Below are positions 49,760 through 57,871 of a DNA stretch of 64,000 bases, piece after piece. The first letter of the stretch is position 1, and the number at the start of each line of letters is the position of its first letter. Position numbers and translations under genes: made by a program. The notes beneath the pieces are model-generated. The model was not told the origin of the DNA and made no database searches. It worked only from the letters and a program-made list of their open reading frames with translations. The stretch spans positions 1,116,001 to 1,180,000 of the forward strand of contig NZ_OY782578.1 in NCBI RefSeq assembly GCF_963677945.1. The letters run 5' to 3'. The stretch comes from an uncultured Bacteroides sp. GTDB lineage: Bacteria > Bacteroidota > Bacteroidia > Bacteroidales > Bacteroidaceae.

Positions 49760-49781
49760 CTAACTCTTCGGGGCCACTTCA
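49760..49781 (+). mobile_element. Right terminal repeat of the IS3-family relic
   Basis: CTAACTCTTCGGGGCCACTTCA has the form of an IS3-family right end; its reverse complement matches the left arm of the 48-bp relic at 28425 in 18 of 22 positions. A GGGGC-to-GCCCC hairpin (49770-49796) and a T-run follow, which may act as a terminator. Confidence 0.75.
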
Positions 49782-49821
49782 AATTTGAACAGCCCCTTGC
49801 TTTTTTATGTAGAAATGATTA

Positions 49822-50595
49822 TTATTCTTCTGACAGACTCTGAACTTCGACTTCTTTCACTTTACGAAAGAAATCTGAAGCGAAGATGAAATCGTTTAAT
49901 CGCTTATTGTTTACTGTGAAAATCTCATCCTTTGTGCCTTCCCATTCCTTATTGCCCTGATAGATATAATATATCTTTTCTCCAATACCCATAACAGAGT
50001 TCATATCGTGAGTATTAATGATGGTTGTCATATTGTACTCCTTAGTAATGTCTTGAATAAGTTCATCGATAAGGAGAGAAGTCTTTGGGTCAAGTCCCGA
50101 GTTTGGCTCATCACAAAATAGATATTGAGGATTTAGAGCAATAGCACGGGCAATGGCAACACGCTTTTGCATACCACCACTTATTTCTCCAGGAAAAGCA
50201 GAATGAGCTTCTTTTAGATTCACACGTTCTAAACAGAACATGGCACGCTTAATTCTATCCTTTACAGAATCATTAGAGAACATGTTCAATGGAAACAGAA
50301 CATTGTCCAATACGGAGAGGGAATCGAAGAGTGCTGCACTCTGAAAAATCATTCCCATTTCACTCCTTAATAGTTTCTTCTCTTTCTTTCCCATAGTCAC
50401 GAAATTCCTATTGTCGTAGAGCACTTCTCCTTTTTCCGGAGTAAGCAGCCCAACCAGGCATTTCATTAATACGGTTTTACCAGACCCACTTTGTCCGATA
50501 ATCAAATTGGTTTTTCCATTTTCAAATACGGCATTTATATTTTTTAAAACATCTTTGCCGTCAAATGATTTATATAGTGATTTAACTTCGATCAT
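49822..50595 (-). CDS. ABC transporter ATP-binding protein, MlaF-like
   Basis: The 257-residue protein is an ATPase of the MlaF (phospholipid transport) group. Motifs in order are Walker A GQSGSGKTV, the Q-loop, the signature ISGGMQKRVAIARAI and Walker B LFCDEPNSGLDP. It overlaps the preceding permease gene by four bases (ATGA). Together they would form the inner-membrane part of an Mla system, which moves lipids between the membranes, but no MlaD or periplasmic carrier gene lies next to them. Confidence 0.9.
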   Translation of the reverse strand: MIEVKSLYKSFDGKDVLKNINAVFENGKTNLIIGQSGSGKTVLMKCLVGLLTPEKGEVLYDNRNFVTMGKKEKKLLRSEMGMIFQSAALFDSLSVLDNVLFPLNMFSNDSVKDRIKRAMFCLERVNLKEAHSAFPGEISGGMQKRVAIARAIALNPQYLFCDEPNSGLDPKTSLLIDELIQDITKEYNMTTIINTHDMNSVMGIGEKIYYIYQGNKEWEGTKDEIFTVNNKRLNDFIFASDFFRKVKEVEVQSLSEE

Positions 50596-51335
50596 CCCAT
50601 TAACAGTTTAGTAAGAATAATATCTGAGAATAAAATTAATGCGCTGCTACAAACTACCGAGTCTGTACTAGCCTTACCTACCGCAATGGAACCACCTTCG
50701 ACTGTGTATCCAAAGAAAGCCGATACTGTAGCGATGATGAAAGCAAAGAATAGCGACTTTATAATACCACACCAAACATACCACTCAACGAATGTATATT
50801 GTAAACCAAACTCGAGATTGGTTGATGTCATTATACCTCCAAACCAACAAGTGGCATAGGCTCCGATAATTCCGGAAAAGATACTGAAGGTTACCAGTAC
50901 AGGGATAAATATTACCAACGCTGCAATTTTGGGCAGGATGAGGTAGCTGGCTGAGTTAACGCCCATTATCTCAAGTGCATCTATTTGTTGAGTAACTCTC
51001 ATAGAGCCTAATTCGGATGCAATGTTTGAGCCAACTTTACCAGCAAGAATTAAACACATGATTGAAGACGAAAACTCCAGCAACATAATTTCACGGGTAA
51101 CATAACCTACCGTCCAGCGCGGCATCCAGGGGCTTTCAATGTTTAATTTGATTTGGATAGTAATAACCGCTCCGATAAAAAATGAAATCAGTAAAACGAT
51201 CCCAACTGAGTTTACACCCAATTGCTCTACTTCTTTTACCAATTGTTTAAAATACATCCTCATACTTTCAGGGCGTGAAAAGATTCGGCCCAATAACATG
51301 ATGTATCTTCCAAAAGTCCTTAATACTTTGAACAT
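50592..51335 (-). CDS. ABC transporter permease, MlaE-like
   Basis: The 247-residue protein has five predicted membrane helices and the MlaE-family motifs [13 protein letters not shown] and the [25 protein letters not shown] segment. It pairs with the ATPase encoded downstream. The family transports phospholipids. The gene has a divergent promoter region shared with lptB, in which a palindrome overlaps the -7 element. Confidence 0.9.
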   Translation of the reverse strand: MFKVLRTFGRYIMLLGRIFSRPESMRMYFKQLVKEVEQLGVNSVGIVLLISFFIGAVITIQIKLNIESPWMPRWTVGYVTREIMLLEFSSSIMCLILAGKVGSNIASELGSMRVTQQIDALEIMGVNSASYLILPKIAALVIFIPVLVTFSIFSGIIGAYATCWFGGIMTSTNLEFGLQYTFVEWYVWCGIIKSLFFAFIIATVSAFFGYTVEGGSIAVGKASTDSVVCSSALILFSDIILTKLLMG

Positions 51336-51343
51336 ATTATCTT

Positions 51344-51360
51344 ATTTGTCGACAAATGTA
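51344..51360. promoter_or_regulatory. Palindrome on the mlaE promoter
   Basis: ATTTGTCGACAAAT (51344-51357) is a perfect 14-base palindrome. It overlaps the minus-strand -7 element TACATTTG (plus-strand 51353-51360) of the mlaE-mlaF operon, so binding there would block transcription. The leader would be about 10 bases. Confidence 0.5.
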
Positions 51361-51383
51361 CATTAATTTATGCATATTTTTGC

Positions 51384-51391
51384 TACATTTG
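51384..51391 (+). promoter_or_regulatory. -7 promoter element for lptB
   Basis: TACATTTG matches the consensus -7 element and lies 23 bases before the lptB start. The -33 is not clear. Confidence 0.55.
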
Positions 51392-51413
51392 CCTCCAAAA
51401 TAATAGAATAACA

Positions 51414-52265
51414 ATGGCTGAAGAAGGATTTACTGAAAATCAGGTTGAGCTTAATACTACTGAAACTTCGGTTGAAGAAACTGAAGTTATATCTAATGAA
51501 CCACAGGAAGAACATAAGCTGGTTCTTCGTACTGAGAATCTTGTAAAGAAGTACGGAAAGAGAACGGTCGTTAGTCATGTATCAATAGATGTAAAGCAGG
51601 GAGAAATTGTAGGATTACTTGGCCCTAACGGTGCAGGTAAAACAACATCGTTCTATATGACTGTAGGGCTGATTACTCCGAATGAAGGCCGCATTTTTCT
51701 TGATGATCTGGAAATAACCAAGTATCCGGTATATAAAAGAGCACAGAATGGAATTGGCTATTTAGCACAGGAGGCTTCCGTTTTTCGGAAGATGAGTGTG
51801 GAAGATAATATAATGGCTGTATTGGAAATGACCAATACTTCAAAAGAATATAAAAAAGAAAAACTCGAAAGCTTGATAGCGGAATTTCGTTTGCAGAAGG
51901 TACGTAAGAACCTGGGAGATCAGCTTTCCGGAGGTGAACGCCGTCGTACTGAGATTGCCCGTTGCCTGGCCATTAATCCGAAGTTTATCATGCTTGATGA
52001 ACCCTTTGCCGGAGTAGACCCTATTGCTGTGGAAGATATTCAGCACATTGTGTGGAAGCTTAAAGATAGAAATATTGGAATCTTGATTACAGACCACAAT
52101 GTACAGGAAACCTTAAGCATTACAGATCGTGCATACCTTTTGTTTGAAGGGAAAATTCTTTTCCAGGGAACTCCGGAAGATTTGGCCGAAAATAAGATTG
52201 TGCGTGAAAAATATCTTAGTAATAGCTTTGTGCTTCGCAGAAAAGATTTTGAAAATAGAGAATAA
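51414..52265 (+). CDS. lptB: Lipopolysaccharide export ATPase LptB
   Basis: LptB powers the extraction of lipopolysaccharide from the inner membrane with LptF and LptG. The 283-residue protein has Walker [10 protein letters not shown], the signature [16 protein letters not shown] and Walker [14 protein letters not shown] followed by [10 protein letters not shown], all typical of LptB. An acidic, threonine-rich extension of about 36 residues precedes the core, which is unusual against the E. coli length of 241. The gene is divergent from mlaEF. Confidence 0.95.
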   Translation: MAEEGFTENQVELNTTETSVEETEVISNEPQEEHKLVLRTENLVKKYGKRTVVSHVSIDVKQGEIVGLLGPNGAGKTTSFYMTVGLITPNEGRIFLDDLEITKYPVYKRAQNGIGYLAQEASVFRKMSVEDNIMAVLEMTNTSKEYKKEKLESLIAEFRLQKVRKNLGDQLSGGERRRTEIARCLAINPKFIMLDEPFAGVDPIAVEDIQHIVWKLKDRNIGILITDHNVQETLSITDRAYLLFEGKILFQGTPEDLAENKIVREKYLSNSFVLRRKDFENRE

Positions 52266-52282
52266 TATAGTTTACTATATAA

Positions 52283-52325
52283 AAAGAAAGCCGGAAATTA
52301 TATTAAAATTTCCGGCTTTCTTTTT
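52283..52325 (+). terminator. Terminator after lptB, also serving the CPBP gene
   Basis: GAAAGCCGGAAATT and AATTTCCGGCTTTC form a 14-pair stem with a short loop, followed by a T-run on the plus strand; an A-run precedes it, so it also fits the minus-strand gene ending at 52343. Confidence 0.92.
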
Positions 52326-52342
52326 GTCTTTCAGCTTATTTA

Positions 52343-53236
52343 TTATTCATCTAAAACAGAGAGTGCAGATTGTATCTGATAGTACTTCCAGATTCTCCAC
52401 ATACAAAATGTGAAAACAAAGATTCCTGCAATGATGTATCCTATGCTGTTTTGATTGTTAGAAACGATTTTTACCAGTTCGTTCCCTTTGTTGAATGTGT
52501 TTGGAGTAAAAGTAACGGTTAATGCGTTGTTAATAGCATGTGCAATTACCGGAACCCAAAGGCTTTTGCTCCATATATATAAGTATCCCAGTACCATACC
52601 TAATATCATACGTGGCACGAATCCATAAAACTGAAAGTGAATTGCACTGAATATGATGGCTGTGTATAATATACCGAGATGGATATTTTTTGTCCATCCA
52701 ATTAATATTTTCTGAATTACTCCCCTGAACATGAGTTCCTCTCCAATGCCTGCCATTATGGCTATAATTATTATGTTCATAATAAATCCTCCCCAGCTAT
52801 CTGTATTCAGTAGGGTATTAGTTGTTACCTCGGCGGCTTTTTCGGTATTGATTATCCAGTCTTCTATAGACCTCAAAGATTCAGGCAACTGTAATCCCTG
52901 GTTCCATGTGCTTAGTACGTCAATTAGCGGGCTAATTGAAATCATAGCCATTACTCCAAGAACCAGGATGATAAGATTGGGCGTTCTTAGTTGTAAACTC
53001 TTCTTTGTGGAATCTTTCCAGAGAAAGAATTGTGTAAGTAAAGGAGTTGAAATAAATATTATTAAATCCTGGGTAAAAAGTGTTAGCCTTAAAAGATTGC
53101 CTTCCTTCATTCCTGGAAAGAATAACATTTCTAGTTTTAAAACAATTAAGCAGAATAATGTAAAAAAAATAAATACAAGCGCCAGTAAGGAGATCTTGGC
53201 GAATCCGGAGTAATTTTCAAATGTACCTCTTCTCAT
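52343..53236 (-). CDS. CPBP family intramembrane metalloprotease
   Basis: The 297-residue protein has about eight hydrophobic segments and the CPBP (Abi/CAAX-like) motifs: GIGEELMFRG near residue 165, a histidine in AIHFQFYG near 198 and VIAHAINNA near 235. These are the predicted zinc ligands of an intramembrane protease. Members of the family may process prenylated or bacteriocin-like peptides; the substrate here is unknown. It stands alone between lptB and the RRM gene. Confidence 0.88.
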   Translation of the reverse strand: MRRGTFENYSGFAKISLLALVFIFFTLFCLIVLKLEMLFFPGMKEGNLLRLTLFTQDLIIFISTPLLTQFFLWKDSTKKSLQLRTPNLIILVLGVMAMISISPLIDVLSTWNQGLQLPESLRSIEDWIINTEKAAEVTTNTLLNTDSWGGFIMNIIIIAIMAGIGEELMFRGVIQKILIGWTKNIHLGILYTAIIFSAIHFQFYGFVPRMILGMVLGYLYIWSKSLWVPVIAHAINNALTVTFTPNTFNKGNELVKIVSNNQNSIGYIIAGIFVFTFCMWRIWKYYQIQSALSVLDE

Positions 53237-53271
53237 TTGTTGGCTGGTTAGGTTTTTATTATTTAATAGAC

Positions 53272-53307
53272 AAAGCCTTCCGTCGTAAAAATCGACAGAA
53301 GGCTTTC
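53272..53307 (-). terminator. Hairpin after the RRM gene
   Basis: AAAGCCTTC and GAAGGCTTT pair, with TCG/CGA inside, giving a stem of about 12 pairs. The T-run is weak on both strands. By position it ends the RRM transcript. Confidence 0.6.
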
Positions 53308-53332
53308 CTTAATTTCCTAATATTCTATTTAA

Positions 53333-53578
53333 TTAGAATTTTGGTCTTGCTTCTTTAACAACTAATGCGCGACCTTCAAATTCTGCGCCGTTAAGTTCTG
53401 CAATAGCTTTTGCTGCCTCTGCATCGTTAGGCATTTCAATGAAACCAAAGCCTTTTGATTTTCCAGTTTCACGATCCATAATTACTTTTACAGAAGTTAC
53501 AGTTCCGTAATCTTCCATAATCTGTTGTAAATCTGCTTCCCTAACTCTATAGTTAAGGTTTCCTACGTAAATGTTCAT
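53333..53578 (-). CDS. RRM-domain RNA-binding protein
   Basis: The 81-residue protein is one RNA recognition motif. RNP2 is IYVGNL at residues 3-8 and RNP1 is KGFGFIEM at about 42-49. Bacteroides has several such small proteins, some of which bind single-stranded RNA and are thought to play a part in post-transcriptional control where Hfq is lacking. The gene stands alone, with a long gap upstream. No specific target can be named. Confidence 0.94.
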   Translation of the reverse strand: MNIYVGNLNYRVREADLQQIMEDYGTVTSVKVIMDRETGKSKGFGFIEMPNDAEAAKAIAELNGAEFEGRALVVKEARPKF

Positions 53579-54128
53579 AGTTAAACGGATAATAATAAAT
53601 AAATAGATAAAACTCTCTAAAAGATGATCTAGATTGTAAAGATTTTAAATGACAGAGAGATTACCAAAACGCTATTATAACGAAAGTAAAAACCATGTAA
53701 TCGAAATCGGAATACTAAATATCATCATTTCATAGCAAAGAAAAACAATTATTTTTAATCGACAATCTTTTTCTTCACATTTTTTGTGCTGGAATGTATT
53801 TTTTTGTTAGAAATTTATAAAATGAGATGTCATTATTTTGTTTTAAACAAATATTTGATACTGAACTATCTCTTTTTTTCCTTAATAAAGGGACTTAAGC
53901 CAATTTGTCTCTAGAGTTAAGGCCTTTTTAGGCGGGAGATTGTTTTTGTTATTTAGACCATAATTGCAAAAGGAGTACGTCTTATATAAGTATAGTCTAC
54001 ATATAATATTGAAAAGGTGTACTTCTTATTTAAAACCTTCCGTTTTGTTTTCCCTTAGCAGACCTTCAAAATGGTACAAGCTATTGGCTTAAAAGAATAT
54101 AACTGCGAAATAATTTATCATATAGAAA
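53579..54128. other. Gene-free region of about 550 bp between the RRM gene and tig
   Basis: No gene is seen. It contains a weak direct repeat, with GTAC at 53975-53978, CTAC at 53997-54000 and GTAC at 54019-54022, that is, a 22-bp period, within AAAAGGAGTACGTCTTAT and AAAAGGTGTACTTCTTAT. It also includes the promoter of tig near its right end. No promoter for the RRM gene could be named with confidence. Confidence 0.45.
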
Positions 54129-54159
54129 TTTGATAATTGAAAGATTAACACTAATTTTG
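54129..54159 (+). promoter_or_regulatory. Promoter for tig
   Basis: TTTG at 54129-54132 and TAATTTTG at 54152-54159 are separated by 19 bases, a good fit to the Bacteroides -33/-7 consensus. It lies about 50 bases before the trigger factor start. Confidence 0.8.
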
Positions 54160-54207
54160 CACGCTCTTTAAAAAGATAAAGTATAAATCATATAAATAAT
54201 TGTCAGA

Positions 54208-55563
54208 ATGAACGTTTCATTGCAAAACATTGACAAAGTAAGCGCGTTGCTTACTGTAAAGCTTGAAAAGGCTGATTACCAAGAACAAGTTGATAAATCG
54301 CTGAAGACTTTCCGTCAAAAAGCTAACGTTCCGGGTTTCCGTCCGGGAATGGTTCCAATGGGCCTTGTGAAGAAAATGTATGGAAAATCTGTTAAGGCTG
54401 AAGAAATCAATAAAATCCTTTCAGAAAAGGTATATGGATATATCAAAGAAAATCAAGTAAATATTTTGGGTGAACCTCTTCCAAACGAAGATAAACAACC
54501 AGAAATTGACTTCGATACAATGGATGAATTCGATTTCTTGTTCGATATTGCTTTGGCTCCTGAATTTAAAGCTGAACTTTCAGATAAAGATACTGTTGAT
54601 TACTATACTATCGATGTAACAGAAGAAATGGTTGATCAACAAGTTAAATCTTATACTCAACGTGCTGGTAAGTATGACAAAGTAGACGAGTATCAGGATA
54701 AAGACATGTTGAAAGGTCTGATTGCTGAACTTGACGAAGAAGGTAACACAAAAGAAGGCGGTATTCAGGTAGAAGGCGCAGTTTTGATGCCTGCTTACAT
54801 GAAGAACGATGATCAGAAAGCAATCTTCAACGGATGTAAAGTAAATGATGTATTGGTATTCAATCCAAATACAGCTTTCGATGGTCACGAAACAGAAATC
54901 GCTTCTCTTCTTAAGATTGAAAAAGAAGCAGTAGCAAACTATACAGGCAACTTTAGCTTCCAGGTTGAAGAAGTTACTCGTTTCGTAGAAGCTGAACTTA
55001 GCCAGGAAATCTTTGATCAGGTTTATGGTGAAGGAGTAGTTAAGACTGAAGAAGAGTTCTGTTCAAAAATCAAAGAATCTATTGCAGAACAATTTGTTGC
55101 TGATAGCGATTATAAGTTCTTACTTGATGTTCGCGATTTCTTGATGAACAAAATTGGTAAATTAGAATTCCCTGAGGCATTGCTTAAACGTATCATGTTG
55201 CTTAACCACCAGGATAAAGGTGCTGATTTCGTTGAAGAAAACTACGAAAAGAGCATTGAAGAATTAACTTGGCACTTAATCAAAGAACAATTAGTTAAGG
55301 ATAACGAAATTAAAGTTGAACAAGAAGATATCGTAAACATTGCAAGAGAAGCTACTAAAGCTCAGTTTGCTCAATACGGAATGCTTAATGTTCCAGAAGA
55401 TCTTTTGAATAACTACGCTCAGGAAATGTTGAAGAAGAAAGAAAGCGTTGAAGGCTTGGTTAACCGTGCCGTTGAAGCTAAACTTGCTACAGCATTGAAA
55501 GCTAAAACTACATTGAACAACAAAGCTGTTTCAATGGAAGAATTCAACAAAATGTTCCAGTAA
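54208..55563 (+). CDS. tig: Trigger factor
   Basis: Trigger factor is a ribosome-bound chaperone that meets nascent chains at the tunnel exit. The 451-residue product has the ribosome-binding N-terminal domain with the motif VPGFRPGMVPMGLVKKMYGK near residues 40-60, a degenerate FKBP-like middle domain and a helical C-terminal domain. The usual peptidyl-prolyl isomerase residues are not obvious, as in many Bacteroidetes homologues. The gene is followed by clpP and clpX. Confidence 0.96.
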   Translation: MNVSLQNIDKVSALLTVKLEKADYQEQVDKSLKTFRQKANVPGFRPGMVPMGLVKKMYGKSVKAEEINKILSEKVYGYIKENQVNILGEPLPNEDKQPEIDFDTMDEFDFLFDIALAPEFKAELSDKDTVDYYTIDVTEEMVDQQVKSYTQRAGKYDKVDEYQDKDMLKGLIAELDEEGNTKEGGIQVEGAVLMPAYMKNDDQKAIFNGCKVNDVLVFNPNTAFDGHETEIASLLKIEKEAVANYTGNFSFQVEEVTRFVEAELSQEIFDQVYGEGVVKTEEEFCSKIKESIAEQFVADSDYKFLLDVRDFLMNKIGKLEFPEALLKRIMLLNHQDKGADFVEENYEKSIEELTWHLIKEQLVKDNEIKVEQEDIVNIAREATKAQFAQYGMLNVPEDLLNNYAQEMLKKKESVEGLVNRAVEAKLATALKAKTTLNNKAVSMEEFNKMFQ

Positions 55564-55604
55564 AAACTGGTAGAAAGAAGCATTTAGCTAAATCTTCATA
55601 AAAG

Positions 55605-55713
55605 AGGAGGCTTTTGACTTTAAAAAAGAGCTACTTACTGAAAATAAATAAGTTTAGTCTAATTTATTTTTGTAATTTTGTTAGCTCTTATCAAGGATGG
55701 TCAAAAGCCTCCT
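55605..55713. repeat. Nested inverted repeats in the tig-clpP gap
   Basis: The outer arms AGGAGGCTTTTGAC (55605-55618) and GTCAAAAGCCTCCT (55700-55713) match perfectly, and inside them AAGAGCTA (55626-55633) matches TAGCTCTT (55682-55689). The region between the inner arms holds a -7 element, TAATTTTG (55673-55680), that can start clpP. A transcript read through from tig could fold into the full structure; one starting inside would carry only the right arms. Confidence 0.8.
55673..55680 (+). promoter_or_regulatory. -7 promoter element for clpP
   Basis: TAATTTTG fits the consensus -7 element, about 65 bases before the clpP start. The -33 TTTG is not well placed (TTTA 16 bases upstream). Confidence 0.5.
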
Positions 55714-55744
55714 TTCTATGTATTAATTTAAAATATCAATCACT

Positions 55745-56419
55745 ATGGATGATTTCAGAAAATACGCAACCAAACACGTGGGTATAAGTAGTATGGTTTT
55801 GGATGATGTGATCAAATCACAGAACGGCTATTTGAATCCTTATATCCTGGAAGAAAGACAACTAAACGTAACACAACTCGATGTGTTCTCTCGTTTAATG
55901 ATGGATCGTATCATCTTTCTTGGAACACAGATTGATGATTATACAGCAAATACGCTTCAGGCGCAGCTGCTTTATTTGGATTCAGTAGATCCGGGTAAAG
56001 ATATCTCTATTTATATCAACTCTCCCGGTGGATCTGTATATGCAGGTTTGGGAATTTACGATACAATGCAGTTTATTTCCAGTGATGTAGCAACTATCTG
56101 TACAGGTATGGCAGCGTCAATGGCAGCAGTATTGCTGGTTGCAGGTGCAGATAAAAAGCGCTCAGGACTTACACATTCCCGCGTGATGATTCATCAGCCA
56201 ATGGGAGGTGCTCAGGGACAAGCTTCTGATATCGAAATTACTGCCCGCGAAATTCAGAAAATGAAAAAGGAACTTTATACTATTATTGCAGATCATTCTC
56301 ATACAGATTTTGATAAAGTATGGGCCGATTCTGATCGTGACTACTGGATGACAGCTCAGGAAGCAAAAGATTATGGTATGATCGACGAAGTTCTTATGCG
56401 TAAACCTGCGACTATATAA
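55745..56419 (+). CDS. clpP: ATP-dependent Clp protease proteolytic subunit
   Basis: ClpP is the serine-protease barrel that degrades unfolded proteins delivered by ClpX. The 224-residue product has the catalytic serine at 125 (GMAASMAAVLL), histidine at 150 (RVMIHQPMGG) and an aspartate near 199 in the usual order. It is somewhat longer at the N-terminus than the E. coli protein. It lies between tig and clpX, the normal order. Confidence 0.97.
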   Translation: MDDFRKYATKHVGISSMVLDDVIKSQNGYLNPYILEERQLNVTQLDVFSRLMMDRIIFLGTQIDDYTANTLQAQLLYLDSVDPGKDISIYINSPGGSVYAGLGIYDTMQFISSDVATICTGMAASMAAVLLVAGADKKRSGLTHSRVMIHQPMGGAQGQASDIEITAREIQKMKKELYTIIADHSHTDFDKVWADSDRDYWMTAQEAKDYGMIDEVLMRKPATI

Positions 56420-56454
56420 TTAAAGGTATAAAAGACTAAAACGAATAACTAACT

Positions 56455-57708
56455 TTGGAAGATTCAAAACCATCAAAAAATAAAAAGAGATGTAGCTTTT
56501 GTGGACGTCCCGAAAGCGAAGTCTCTTTTCTGATTACGGGAATGAATGGTTACATCTGCGATAGTTGTGCCACTCAGGCTTACGAAATCACTCAGGAAGC
56601 AATGGGAGCTGGTAAACAATCGGGTGCCGGAAAACCATTAAACCTTAAAGATTTGCCTAAACCAATAGATATTAAGAGCTTTCTTGATCAATATGTAATT
56701 GGACAAGATGATGCTAAACGTTATCTTTCGGTTTCGGTTTATAATCACTACAAACGCTTGCTGCAGAAAGATAGCGGAGATGATGTGGAAATAGAAAAGT
56801 CTAACATCATAATGGTTGGAAGTACTGGTACAGGCAAAACTCTTTTGGCAAGAACTATTGCTAAATTGCTGCATGTTCCTTTTACAATTGTCGATGCTAC
56901 TGTGTTGACCGAAGCCGGTTATGTTGGAGAAGATATTGAAAGCATCCTCACTCGCTTATTACAAGTTGCAGATTATAATGTATCTGAAGCTGAAAGAGGT
57001 ATCGTGTTTATTGATGAAATAGACAAGATAGCTCGCAAAGGAGATAATCCTTCTATTACACGCGACGTAAGTGGCGAAGGTGTTCAGCAGGGATTACTGA
57101 AATTACTGGAAGGTGCTGTTGTTAATGTTCCACCTCAGGGAGGACGTAAGCATCCAGATCAGAAAATGATTCCGGTAAATACCAAGAATATTCTTTTCAT
57201 CTGCGGCGGTGCATTCGACGGAATTGAAAAGAAAATCGCTCAGCGCTTGAATACACATGTAGTAGGATATAGTGCTTCGAAGGCTACAGCTGTGGTCGAT
57301 AAGAAAAATATGATGCAGTATATTGCTCCTCAGGACTTGAAGTCTTTCGGACTTATCCCTGAGATTATTGGTCGTCTGCCGGTACTTACTTATTTGAATC
57401 CGCTGGACAGAACTGCTTTACGTGCAATTCTAACAGAACCGAAGAATTCAATTATCAAGCAATATGTAAAGCTCTTTGAGATGGACAACATTAAGTTGAC
57501 TTTTGAGGAAGAAGTTTTTGACTATATTGTAGATAAGGCTGTTGAATACAAACTCGGAGCACGTGGATTACGTTCAATTGTGGAGACAATAATTACGGAT
57601 GTTATGTTTGAAATTCCGTCGCAAGGCAAGACAGAATACAACGTAACGCTCGAATACTCAAAGCGTCAGCTCGAAAAAGCAAATATCGCTCGCTTGCAAA
57701 CAGCTTAA
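56455..57708 (+). CDS. clpX: ATP-dependent Clp protease ATP-binding subunit ClpX
   Basis: ClpX is the AAA+ unfoldase partner of ClpP. The 417-residue product has an N-terminal zinc-binding domain ([13 protein letters not shown] and CDSCAT), Walker [13 protein letters not shown], Walker [13 protein letters not shown], the sensor II region with [10 protein letters not shown], and the pore loop GYVGED. The start is a TTG, since the frame is closed upstream and the next methionine would cut off the zinc-binding domain. It follows clpP by 35 bases. Confidence 0.96.
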   Translation: MEDSKPSKNKKRCSFCGRPESEVSFLITGMNGYICDSCATQAYEITQEAMGAGKQSGAGKPLNLKDLPKPIDIKSFLDQYVIGQDDAKRYLSVSVYNHYKRLLQKDSGDDVEIEKSNIIMVGSTGTGKTLLARTIAKLLHVPFTIVDATVLTEAGYVGEDIESILTRLLQVADYNVSEAERGIVFIDEIDKIARKGDNPSITRDVSGEGVQQGLLKLLEGAVVNVPPQGGRKHPDQKMIPVNTKNILFICGGAFDGIEKKIAQRLNTHVVGYSASKATAVVDKKNMMQYIAPQDLKSFGLIPEIIGRLPVLTYLNPLDRTALRAILTEPKNSIIKQYVKLFEMDNIKLTFEEEVFDYIVDKAVEYKLGARGLRSIVETIITDVMFEIPSQGKTEYNVTLEYSKRQLEKANIARLQTA

Positions 57709-57871
57709 TATCAGAAGTAAAGCAAAAAGAGTAGTGCAAAGCATTATTTTTTTTGAAAAATATTCTGTGGAAAATACGTATTATTTAAGAAGTTGTTTAT
57801 AACTTTGTTAGAGTTCATTTATATGAATTCGAATCTTATACGATGAATAGCCAAAAAACAACTTAAAAACA

